From an uncultured Coriobacteriaceae bacterium (GTDB lineage: Bacteria; Actinomycetota; Coriobacteriia; Coriobacteriales; Atopobiaceae), in NCBI GenBank assembly GCA_900552935.1, contig USBN01000003.1, positions 1 through 64,000 on the forward strand: 64,000 bases of DNA, read 5' to 3'. Under the pieces are notes generated by a model that saw nothing but the letters and a program-made list of their open reading frames with translations, was not told the DNA's origin and ran no database searches. How positions within the stretch are numbered: position 1 is the stretch's first letter; each line of letters starts with the position of its first letter. Shown here one piece after another: positions 43,102 to 51,114 of the stretch. Made by a program: the position numbers and the translations under genes.

Positions 43102-45564
43102 ATGCGCATCTCATATGAGTGGCTCGGCTCCATGGTCGACCTCCCGGCCGATCCCAAGGTCCTGTACCGCGAGCTCATCCGCACCGGCACCGAGGTCGAG
43201 ACGATCGAGCGCGTTGGCGCCGATCTCGACCATGTCGTCGTTGGCCAGGTCGTCTCGAAGCAGCCGCATCCGGATTCTGACCACATGTGGCTTTGCAAGG
43301 TCTCCGTTGGCGCCAGGAACGTCGACGCGGACGGCAATCCCGTTCCGCTGCAGATCGTCTGCGGCGCCCAGAACTTCGAGGAAGGCGACAAGATCGTCGT
43401 CGCGATGATCGGCGCAGTGCTCCCCGGGGACTTCAAGATCAAGAAGAGCAAGCTTCGCGGCGTGGAGTCCTGTGGCATGAACTGCTCTGCTCGCGAGCTC
43501 GGTCTCGGTGGTGACCACTCCGGCATCATGATCCTTCCCGAGGATGCCCCCGTGGGCATGGACTTCGCCAAGTACCGTGGCCTGTCCGACACCGTTCTTG
43601 ACTGCGAGATCACGCCCAACCGCCCGGACTGCCTCTCCTATGTGGGCATGGCTACCGAGGTCGGCGCGGTTCTCGACGAGGACACGCATATCGAGCTTCC
43701 TGCGATTCAGCACGAGGAGGGCCCCAAGTCCTCTGACCTCGTTGACGTGCGCATCGATGCCCCCGAGCTCTGCTCTCGCTACGTCGCCCGCGTCGTCCGT
43801 GGCGTGAAGATCGGCCCGTCCCCGGACTGGCTCGCACGTCGCGTCATCGCCGCTGGCAGCCGTCCCATCAACAACGTCGTGGACGTCACCAACTACGTGA
43901 TGTACCTTACCGGCCAGCCGCTTCACGCCTTCGACCTCGGAAAGCTCTCCGAGCGCGACGGCCGTCGTCACGTCGTCGTTCGCGCCGCTCGCGATGGCGA
44001 GGAGCTCACCACGCTCGACAGCGAGGAGCGTAAGCTCACGAGCGACATGGCCGTCATCACCGACGACGGCAAGCGCCCCATCGCCCTCGCCGGCGTCATG
44101 GGTGGCCTCAACTCCGAGATTGACGACACTACCGTTGACGTTCTTCTCGAGAGCGCCTGCTTTGACAAGAGCCACATCTCCCGCACGAGCCGCAACCTCA
44201 ACCTCATGAGCGAGGCCTCCATTCGCTATGAGCGCCAGGTCGACGCCGCAAACTGCGAGGAAGTCTCTGACATCGCGGCCGCCCTCTTCGAGAGCTGCTG
44301 CGGCGCCACCGTCTGCCGTGGTCGCGTTGACGTCTATCCCGCTCCTGTCGAGGCCGTCTGCATCACCCTTCGTGGCGATCGCGTCCGCGCCGTGTGCGGA
44401 GCCCCCATCACCAACGAGGAGATCTCCCACCTGCTCGAGCGCCTTGGCTGCGCCGTCGTTCCGCAGAAGGGCGGCAATGACTTCGAGGTCGTGGCGCCCA
44501 CCTCTCGCCCGGACCTCACCCGTGAGGCCGACCTCATCGAGGAGGTCATTCGCCTATGGGGCATGGACCGCGTCGAGCCGACGCTCCCCGGCGCCAAGAA
44601 CCACCACGGTGGCCTCACGGTCGATCAGCAGCGCACACAGCTTATCGGTCGCACGCTGCGCTCCTGCGGCCTCTCGGAGACCTTCACCTACTGCTTCGCG
44701 GAAGATGGTGATCTCGAGCGCGCAAAGATCACCGAGACTGGCCGTGGCGTGCCCGTTCGCATCATGAACCCGCTGCTTGCCAACAACTCCGAGATGCGTC
44801 GCTCGATTCTCCCGGGCCTTCTCCGCTCCGTCGCCTACAACCTCGACCACGGCGTAGAGAACGTCGCCCTCTACGAGCAGGGCCGCGTGTTCTTCGGCCA
44901 TGCGAAGCACACGCTTCCCGACGAGCCCCGCTACGTCTGCGGCGTCCTCTCCGGCGCTTGGGACGAGGACGGCTGGAACCAGAAGCACGAGAAGCTCGAC
45001 TTCTTCGATGCGAAGGGCATCGTCGAGCGTCTGCTCTCCGCGCTTCGCATCACGAAGGTTCGCTTCAAGCTGGCTGATGCCGAGGAGTACACCTGGCTGC
45101 AGCCTGGTCGAGCGGCCGAGGTCTATGCCGGCGGCGAGCTCATCGGCTGGGTGGGCAACGTCCACCCCGTGAGTCTCGATGCCTTTGGCATTGACGCGGA
45201 CGTCATCGCCTTCGAGCTCTCCGAGTCGCACCTGCTGCGTCTTGCCCAGCGCGAGCTGCCGTATGTCGACGTGCCCACGCTCCCCGCCATCACGCACGAC
45301 CTTGCGATCGTCGTTGACGAGAGTGTCACGTGCGAGACCCTCGTTCAGCGTCTGACCAGCGCCGGCGGCAAACTGCTCGAGAGCGCCCGTCTCTTTGACG
45401 TCTATCGTGACCCGGTGCGTGTGGGACTTGGCAAGAAGTCGATGGCCTTCCAGCTCACCTATCGCTCGAACGACCACACGCTCACGAGCGAGGAAGTCGA
45501 GCGCGCGCACGCGAAGGTCGTGAAGAAGGTCTGCGCCTCTACGGGCGGCGAGGTGCGCTCCTAG
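43102..45564 (+). CDS. pheT: phenylalanyl-tRNA synthetase beta subunit
   Basis: The 820-residue beta subunit with the full domain set: N-terminal tRNA-binding OB fold (GQVVSKQPHPDSDHMWLC, about 45-160), B3/B4 editing domain, B5 domain, catalytic-like core and C-terminal anticodon-binding FDX-ACB domain (YVDVPTLPAITHDLAIVVD to the end). It lies 149 bases after pheS, a rather long gap without an evident promoter, and is presumably cotranscribed. AAAGG precedes the ATG. Confidence 0.97.
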   Translation: MRISYEWLGSMVDLPADPKVLYRELIRTGTEVETIERVGADLDHVVVGQVVSKQPHPDSDHMWLCKVSVGARNVDADGNPVPLQIVCGAQNFEEGDKIVVAMIGAVLPGDFKIKKSKLRGVESCGMNCSARELGLGGDHSGIMILPEDAPVGMDFAKYRGLSDTVLDCEITPNRPDCLSYVGMATEVGAVLDEDTHIELPAIQHEEGPKSSDLVDVRIDAPELCSRYVARVVRGVKIGPSPDWLARRVIAAGSRPINNVVDVTNYVMYLTGQPLHAFDLGKLSERDGRRHVVVRAARDGEELTTLDSEERKLTSDMAVITDDGKRPIALAGVMGGLNSEIDDTTVDVLLESACFDKSHISRTSRNLNLMSEASIRYERQVDAANCEEVSDIAAALFESCCGATVCRGRVDVYPAPVEAVCITLRGDRVRAVCGAPITNEEISHLLERLGCAVVPQKGGNDFEVVAPTSRPDLTREADLIEEVIRLWGMDRVEPTLPGAKNHHGGLTVDQQRTQLIGRTLRSCGLSETFTYCFAEDGDLERAKITETGRGVPVRIMNPLLANNSEMRRSILPGLLRSVAYNLDHGVENVALYEQGRVFFGHAKHTLPDEPRYVCGVLSGAWDEDGWNQKHEKLDFFDAKGIVERLLSALRITKVRFKLADAEEYTWLQPGRAAEVYAGGELIGWVGNVHPVSLDAFGIDADVIAFELSESHLLRLAQRELPYVDVPTLPAITHDLAIVVDESVTCETLVQRLTSAGGKLLESARLFDVYRDPVRVGLGKKSMAFQLTYRSNDHTLTSEEVERAHAKVVKKVCASTGGEVRS

Positions 45565-45649
45565 AGCGACGGGGAGAGCCCCGAGATTCGATGACGTTTG
45601 GCTTGCGATAGGCGCGGACGTCGTTGCTCGTAAGTTTTCCCGAAAGTTA

Positions 45650-45680
45650 GGGGGTCGTCACATTTGTGGCGGCCCCCTTC
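45650..45680 (+). terminator. hairpin after pheT
   Basis: GGGGGTCGTCAC pairs with GTGGCGGCCCCC (two wobble pairs) around ATTT, followed by TTC only. Confidence 0.65.
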
Positions 45681-45702
45681 GCGTGCGTGCTACCATGGGC
45701 CT

Positions 45703-46518
45703 ATGCCTAGTTGGAACGTACATACCGCCCATGTTCAGCGCCTGCTCAAGGAGGGGCCAGCCTCCTCCTTTGGCATCCGTGATGTCGACGCATTTCTGTT
45801 TGGCAACTATGTGCCAGACGTATACGTGGGCTATATGCTGCCTCATCCTTCCGGCATTCTGCCGTATGCGCTCACCCACTTCGCGGACCCATGTGCCATT
45901 CCCATTCCTCGTGAACGCGAGTTCTGGGATCTCTACGTAGAGCCTACCCTCGAGATTCCTGTGGATGTGCCCATTGGCCCCGCTGCCATTACGGTGGAGG
46001 AGGGCGTGAGGATCTCCCGCGCGGGTGGTTCCTTCATCATTCCGGCTAGCCAGCCGGCGCACGATGAGGTGGCGAAGCGCCTGTCCCACCCTGGCTATCG
46101 TGCAAGCGACGTCGTGCTGGGTGCCTGGGCGCATCTGCTCTGTGACAGCGTCTATAACACGGCGACGCACGCTTGGCTCGAGCGCTACCATGTGCCAACG
46201 GGCGAGGCGACTCGCATTCGCAAACAGGGAGATTTCGACAAGTTTGGGCGTACCCTGCCCATCACGCTGACCTGCGAGACGACCGCCGTTGTGCTTGCTC
46301 AGGCGGCAGAGTTTCCGCAGTATGCGCTCCGCGAGCGGGACGTGAGGCGTTCCGTGGACGTGGCGCGCGGCATTGTCGAGGATAATCAGCGCAACCATAT
46401 TGATGGCACACCTGAGTACAGCCTGTTCACCGGAGATTTCTTCTTTGAGGTATTTGAGCATGCGACTGAGCTGCTCGTCGAGCGCCTGAGTGACTATGCG
46501 AGGCGCGTCTCGGCGTAG
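45703..46518 (+). CDS. zinc-dependent phospholipase C-like protein
   Basis: A 271-residue soluble protein starting MPSWNVHTAHV. The pattern WNVHTAHV, NYVPDVYVGYM, THFADP and AHLLCDSVYN matches the His/Asp layout of the Zn_dep_PLPC domain (PF00882). There is no signal peptide, so a secreted toxin-type phospholipase is unlikely. Related bacterial proteins are uncharacterised. The start at 45703 is preferred to the longer frame at 45664, which overlaps the pheT terminator. Confidence 0.75.
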   Translation: MPSWNVHTAHVQRLLKEGPASSFGIRDVDAFLFGNYVPDVYVGYMLPHPSGILPYALTHFADPCAIPIPREREFWDLYVEPTLEIPVDVPIGPAAITVEEGVRISRAGGSFIIPASQPAHDEVAKRLSHPGYRASDVVLGAWAHLLCDSVYNTATHAWLERYHVPTGEATRIRKQGDFDKFGRTLPITLTCETTAVVLAQAAEFPQYALRERDVRRSVDVARGIVEDNQRNHIDGTPEYSLFTGDFFFEVFEHATELLVERLSDYARRVSA

Positions 46519-46553
46519 GGCTATTGGCCCGGTCCCGCGCGTCTGCCACGACG

Positions 46554-46635
46554 AAGTTGACCATCCCGTCCATGGCAAAGTTGACTATCCCGTCTATTTG
46601 AAGACGTGCTTCTGGCGAGGTTGACCATTCGTTGA
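46554..46635. repeat. three imperfect direct repeats
   Basis: AAGTTGACCATCCCGTC (46554) and AAGTTGACTATCCCGTC (46578) are 24 bases apart and differ at one base. A third, degraded copy (AGGTTGACCATTCGT) begins at 46618. Confidence 0.65.
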
Positions 46636-46718
46636 TTGCTTGGGTATCGCGTCTCCTGTTGCGCAAACGATTACTTGCTCAATAAAGAATTACTACTAAA
46701 ACCGCAGGTAGAGTTTGG

Positions 46719-46797
46719 TTGACTAGTCGTGTATTTTTAGGCTTAACGATTGCCTGGGAGTCAACTTCGGGGTTACACTTCAGCCAGAACTAGTCAA
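46719..46797. promoter_or_regulatory. inverted operator-like sites before the orphan gntR
   Basis: TTGACTAGT (46719-46727) and its exact reverse complement ACTAGTCAA (46789-46797) flank the likely promoter region. Each site is itself centred on the palindrome ACTAGT. The spacing is about 70 bases (near seven helical turns), which would allow looping by the regulator at 46860. The first site begins with a -35-like TTGACT. The rest of the gap 46636-46859 shows nothing more. Confidence 0.5.
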
Positions 46798-46859
46798 GTT
46801 GCTGGGAGCCGTAGAGCGCTCCTGACGCCGGGCACTTGGCGCTCATGGAAAGGCACGCA

Positions 46860-47594
46860 ATGGCTGACTTCGAGAAGAAGGACACCTCGCTGCTCTACGT
46901 GCAGGTAGCAGACTATGTTCGTGAGAAGATTTATTCCAAGGAGTGGGGTGTTGATGAACGCATCCCGTCCGAGCACGAGCTAATGGCCATGCTCCACCTC
47001 TCTCGCGGTACCGTTCAGAAGGGCATTCGCTCGCTTGTCGAGGAGGGCCTGCTCGTTCAACAGCGTGGTCGCGGCACCTTCGTGATCCAGCCGGTCATGG
47101 CTCGCCCCTCGGGCAACAAGCTCCACTCGTTCGCGGAGTCTATGAACGAGCAGGGCATCGAGTACGTGACCCGTGTGGTTGAGAAGCGCATTGACCGTGC
47201 CAATCGCGTCTGCGCGCAGAACCTCGGCATTGCGGAGGGGTCAACTTTTCTCTACCTCATGCGCGTCCGCTTCGTTGCGGAGCAGCCCGTCATGCTCATC
47301 GAGAGTCGCATTAACCTTGAGCCGTGCCCTGGCCTCGAGAACGTCGACTTCGAGCGCGAGGGTCTGTTCGATGCCGTCGAGCGCACGAGCGGCCAGTCCG
47401 TTGGGGATGCGGAGATGACGTACAGCGCTCGCGCCGCGGGTAAGAGGCGTGGCCGCTGGCTCGAGTGCGGCGAGCGTTCCCCGGTGCTTGACCTCGATCA
47501 GCTCGTACGCCTCGAGGACGGTACACCCGTGGAGTGGGGTAGCGTCTGGCTCCCCGCAAACCGTTGCGTGATCAGCTCTGTTCGTACGAGGTAA
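46860..47594 (+). CDS. GntR/HutC-family regulator (UTRA domain)
   Basis: The 244-residue product has a winged helix-turn-helix at about residues 10-75 (IPSEHELMAMLHLSRGTVQKGI and RGRGTFV) and a UTRA effector domain behind it. Start MADFEKKDTSLLYVQV at 46860 has GGAAAGG upstream; earlier in-frame ATGs at 46836 and 46845 are poorly placed. It has no operon partner; its target genes are not adjacent. Its own upstream region has inverted ACTAGT sites. Confidence 0.9.
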   Translation: MADFEKKDTSLLYVQVADYVREKIYSKEWGVDERIPSEHELMAMLHLSRGTVQKGIRSLVEEGLLVQQRGRGTFVIQPVMARPSGNKLHSFAESMNEQGIEYVTRVVEKRIDRANRVCAQNLGIAEGSTFLYLMRVRFVAEQPVMLIESRINLEPCPGLENVDFEREGLFDAVERTSGQSVGDAEMTYSARAAGKRRGRWLECGERSPVLDLDQLVRLEDGTPVEWGSVWLPANRCVISSVRTR

Positions 47595-47643
47595 TGGCTT
47601 TATAAACAGCGTGTTTGCCGCGCTCTCTTTTAATTCTCCTTTG

Positions 47644-47684
47644 ATGTCGCCGCCGGGATTGTTAATCCTTGACGGCGACATTTT
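47644..47684 (+). terminator. terminator of the orphan gntR
   Basis: ATGTCGCCG and CGGCGACAT form a 9-bp stem with inner GGATT/AATCC pairing, then TTTT. The stretch 47685-47830 between this and the next terminator holds no gene I can support. Confidence 0.85.
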
Positions 47685-47830
47685 CCTTGCCGAGGACGCC
47701 GCGGGCCAGGCCAGAGCGCTTGAGGCGGTCCATGCGCATCGTTGCGTGGAGCCCACGTCTCGTAAGCTCTAGAGGCTTCGGCCCCGCATGCATACGCGCG
47801 TTCGCGCAAACAGCTGGCTCGACACACGAA

Positions 47831-47862
47831 AGGCGCCCCGAACCTGATGGCACGGGGCGCCT
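47831..47862 (-). terminator. terminator of pyk
   Basis: AGGCGCCCCG and CGGGGCGCCT form a perfect 10-bp stem about 100 bases after the pyk stop; TTTCG follows on the minus strand. Confidence 0.75.
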
Positions 47863-47961
47863 TGTTGTCACTTGGGAGCGACTGATTCGCGTTGCGACCT
47901 GCGTCGCGGCTTTTGGCCTAGTGGCTTTGCACCAGCCGCCAAAGGCTCTTTAGCGCGAGGC

Positions 47962-49443
47962 TTACAGCTCGTGCTTGTTGCCAGCGACAGCTGCGTCGCC
48001 AGAGGGAACCTGCGCCACGAGCAGCATGTTCGTCGAGGTGATGTAGTCACCCTGGGACGGCGCGGTGTGCGGGTCGCCGGCGGTGACGCAGACGAGGTCA
48101 CCCTCGTTCACGAGGTCCTTCTTGTGGATGAGGTCGAGGGCCTGGCGGACGGTCACGTCAATGGCGCCCTGGGCGGTGCCGGGAAGGACGGTGACGCCCC
48201 AGTAGAAGCAGCACTTACGGACGGTCTCATCGTGCGGGGACACGGCATAGATCGGCAGCTTCGGGCGGAAGTTGGAGATGAGGCGGGCAGTGCGGCCGCT
48301 CTCGGTGGGGGCGACGATGCACTTGGCACCCACGCGGTTGGCGGTGGTCACAGCGGCGAAGCCGATGGAGCCGTTGACGTCACGGACGCCGCCGCGCTCG
48401 TGGTAGCTGTGGCGCTCGGGTAGGAACTGCTCGGTCTCGCGGCAGATGGAGGCCATCATCTTCACGGCCTCGACCGGATACTTGCCGGCAGCGGTCTCGC
48501 CGGAGAGCATGACGCAGTCCGTGCCGTCCATGACGGCGTTGGCGACGTCGTTGACCTCAGCGCGCGTCGGACGCGGGTTGCGGATCATGGAGTCGAGCAT
48601 CTGCGTGGCGGTGATGACCGGCTTGTAGGCGGCGTTGCACTTGCGGATCATTTCCTTCTGCGCGTGCGGCACCTTCTCGGGCGGGATCTCGATGCCGAGG
48701 TCGCCGCGGGCGACCATGCAGCCGGAGGCGTGGGCCAGGATGTCGTCGAAGTTCTCGATGCCAAGGGCACACTCGATCTTCGGGTAGATCGAGACGTTGT
48801 CGCGGCCGTGCTCGTGGCAGATCTGGCGGATCTCCTCGACGCCCTTGCCGTCACGGATGAAGGAAGCGGCGATCGCGTCGATGCCGACCTCGCAACCGAA
48901 GATGATGTCCTCGCGGTCGCGGTCAGTCACCGCGGGGAGGGAGATGTCGACGCCGGGGATGTTGACACCCTTGCGCTCGCCCAGGTCGCCAGAGTTGGCG
49001 AGGGTGCAGTGGATATCGGTGCCGTCGATGGAGTCGACGTCGAACTCAAGCAGGCCATCGTCGATCAGGATGCGGTCGCCCGGCTTGATCTCGTTGGGGA
49101 GGTTCTTGAAGTCGAGGGAGAAACGCTCATGGTTGCCGATGACGTCGTCGTCAGTGGTGATGATGGTCTTGTCGCCGGTCTCGAAGTGGACCTTCTCGCC
49201 GTTCTCGAGCACGCCGGTGCGGACCTCGGGGCCCTTGGTGTCGAGCATGATGGCGACGGGGATGCCAAGCTCGGCAGAGACCTTGCGGACGCGCTCGACG
49301 CCGGCACGGTGGTAATCGTGGGAGCCGTGGGAGAAGTTGAAGCGGGCGACGTTCATGCCGGCCTTGATGAGCTCGGCGAGGACGGCCTCGTCTTCGGTGG
49401 CCGGACCCATGGTGCAGACGATCTTGGTCTTCTTAGACTGCAT
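47962..49443 (-). CDS. pyk: pyruvate kinase
   Basis: The 493-residue glycolytic enzyme makes ATP and pyruvate from phosphoenolpyruvate. MQSKKTKIVCTMGPAT is the conserved N terminus. NFSHGSHDYH, DTKGPEVRTG, the MVARGDLGIEIPPE signature and TATQMLDSMIRNPRPTRAE are intact. Start 49443 has AAAGGAAAG upstream; the in-frame extension is GC-rich noise. It lies 162 bases beyond the lactate dehydrogenase gene on the same strand, the next fermentation step. Confidence 0.97.
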   Translation of the reverse strand: MQSKKTKIVCTMGPATEDEAVLAELIKAGMNVARFNFSHGSHDYHRAGVERVRKVSAELGIPVAIMLDTKGPEVRTGVLENGEKVHFETGDKTIITTDDDVIGNHERFSLDFKNLPNEIKPGDRILIDDGLLEFDVDSIDGTDIHCTLANSGDLGERKGVNIPGVDISLPAVTDRDREDIIFGCEVGIDAIAASFIRDGKGVEEIRQICHEHGRDNVSIYPKIECALGIENFDDILAHASGCMVARGDLGIEIPPEKVPHAQKEMIRKCNAAYKPVITATQMLDSMIRNPRPTRAEVNDVANAVMDGTDCVMLSGETAAGKYPVEAVKMMASICRETEQFLPERHSYHERGGVRDVNGSIGFAAVTTANRVGAKCIVAPTESGRTARLISNFRPKLPIYAVSPHDETVRKCCFYWGVTVLPGTAQGAIDVTVRQALDLIHKKDLVNEGDLVCVTAGDPHTAPSQGDYITSTNMLLVAQVPSGDAAVAGNKHEL

Positions 49444-49605
49444 TTCTTTCCTTTCGTGTGACGAGTGCCGGACCCCATGCCTGACACCCGGGGGCGGAAT
49501 GGGGGTTCCGCCTGCTCGGCGCGGGCGACTTCTGCGCGCGCCTGGCTGCCCGAAGGGGCTAGATATCAAAAGCGCTGCCTCGTCGGGGAGGGCAGCGCGG
49601 GTTTG

Positions 49606-50598
49606 CTAGCAGACGACAGCGGGCTTGGGGAGCTCTTCGCCATTCGTGAACGCGGTCGCGTTGTCGAGCGTGGTCTTGGCGATCGAGGCGAGGGCCTCCT
49701 TGGTGAAGAACGCCTGGTGGCTCGTCATGACGACGTTGGGGAAGGAGCACAGCGTCGAGGTGACGGACTCGATGATGGTGTTCGAGCGGTTGCGGAAGAC
49801 GTTGTCGCCCTCCTCCTCGTACACGTCGAGGCCGGCCGCGCCGATCTTGCCGGAGCGGATGCCCTCGATGAGGGCCTTGGTGTCGACGAGGCCACCACGG
49901 GCGGTGTTGATGAAGATCACGCCGTCCTTCATCTTGTCGATGGCGTCGGCGTTGATCATGTGGCGGTTGCTGTCGAACAGCGGGCAGTGCAGGGAGATGA
50001 GGTCAGACCTGCGGAGGAGTTCGTCAAGCTCGACGTACTCGACCATGCCCTCGAGGGAGGGGTTCTGGTAGACGTCATAGCCGAGGACCTTCATGCCAAA
50101 GCCGTTGCAGATGCGGACCATGGCGGCGCCGATCTTGCCGGTGCCGACGATGCCGGCGGTCTTGCCGTGGAGGTTGACGCCGAGGAGGCCCTGGAGGGAG
50201 AAATCATTCTCACGGACGCGGGCGTAGCCCTTGTGGATGCGGCGGGCGGCGCAGAGGCCCAGGCCGATGGCCTGCTCTGCGATAGCCTCCGGCGAATAGG
50301 CCGGGACGCGCAGGACCGTCATGCCGAGGTCCTTGGCGACGGGCACGTTGACGGCGTCGAAGCCGGCGGAGCGCATGAGGACGAGCTTCACGTCAAAGCC
50401 GCGAAGGATCTCGAGCGCCATGGCGGAGGCGTCGGAGTTGACGAAGGCGCAGACCGCGTCATAGCCGCGAGCGAGCGAGGCGGTGACGGGCGAAAGGTCG
50501 GCCTCGATGTAGTCGATTTTGATGTTGGGATAGTTCTTGAGTTGGGCGTCGAAAGAATCTCGGTCGTAGTCACGGGCGTCGTAGAAGAGGATTTTCAC
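49606..50598 (-). CDS. ldhA: D-lactate dehydrogenase
   Basis: A 330-residue NADH-dependent enzyme reducing pyruvate to D-lactate. It aligns by eye with E. coli LdhA: MRSAGFDAVNV, RVPAYSPEAIAEQAIG, the NAD loop GIVGTGKIGAAMVRI, NTARGGLVD (Arg), the Glu region LDVYEEEGDNVF and the catalytic His in TSHQAFFTKEAL. The GTG start has AGGAGGG somewhat far upstream (about 13 bases). A TACAAT box lies on the minus strand at 50669-50664. Confidence 0.93.
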   Translation of the reverse strand: MKILFYDARDYDRDSFDAQLKNYPNIKIDYIEADLSPVTASLARGYDAVCAFVNSDASAMALEILRGFDVKLVLMRSAGFDAVNVPVAKDLGMTVLRVPAYSPEAIAEQAIGLGLCAARRIHKGYARVRENDFSLQGLLGVNLHGKTAGIVGTGKIGAAMVRICNGFGMKVLGYDVYQNPSLEGMVEYVELDELLRRSDLISLHCPLFDSNRHMINADAIDKMKDGVIFINTARGGLVDTKALIEGIRSGKIGAAGLDVYEEEGDNVFRNRSNTIIESVTSTLCSFPNVVMTSHQAFFTKEALASIAKTTLDNATAFTNGEELPKPAVVC

Positions 50599-50663
50599 GC
50601 TGCCTGACTCCCTCCTGGATCGTTGCTGGGCACATGGCCCTTCCATTCCATACTCCAAGAGGA

Positions 50664-50669
50664 ATTGTA
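50664..50669 (-). promoter_or_regulatory. candidate -10 box for ldhA
   Basis: TACAAT reads on the minus strand about 66 bases before the GTG, within an AT-rich region; the -35 is not convincing. Confidence 0.3.
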
Positions 50670-50806
50670 AAACATGAAGTGTGGTCGAATGTGCTAGCAA
50701 CATGTAAAGACTGAATGAATAATCGCAGCTAGATACGGTTGACTTCGATGCGATGGGCATTTCCCGGGCCCTTGGTGGGGCTTGGCTCCCTAGCTTTTGC
50801 GTGCAA

Positions 50807-50899
50807 GTTGACAAAGGGACAGTCCCTTTGTCAACCCGCGCCGGCGCGCAGGGGAGGCAAGCCGTGGGAAGCTGAAAAAGGGGCAGTCCCTTTTTCAGC
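50807..50899. repeat. paired palindromic repeat, copy 2
   Basis: The first palindrome, 50807-50835, has arms GTTGACAAAGGGAC / GTCCCTTTGTCAAC around one A. The second, 50871-50899, has arms GCTGAAAAAGGGGC / GTCCCTTTTTCAGC. Both match the pair at 22089-22171 in order and core, with a 35-base spacer in place of 21. The rest of the 516-base gap (50599-51114) has a TTGACA at 51012 but no clear promoter. Confidence 0.9.
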
Positions 50900-51114
50900 C
50901 GCGCGGAGTCCACGTGGTGGCGGCAGGTTCCCTGACGTCTGGTTGCGCGGTTTGAGAGCATGGCGTGCTTGATTGGTGAGAGCCCGTCGAGTCGGGTATC
51001 ATTGAAGAGCTTTGACAACGCGCGAACCACGGCAACCTTGATGAGCCCTTGCCCTTCCTGGGAATTATGATCGGGCATCAATCTGGCTCGCGCCTGAAAA
51101 CCAGGAGGGCAATC

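Noticed and set aside
47662..47739. A 25-residue minus-strand frame (MRMDRLKRSG...)
   Set aside because: No ribosome site, and its 3' end is inside the terminator of the neighbouring gntR gene.
51012..51040. Promoter with perfect TTGACA before the P-type ATPase
   Set aside because: The -35 match is perfect, but nothing resembling a -10 box lies 16-18 bases downstream.
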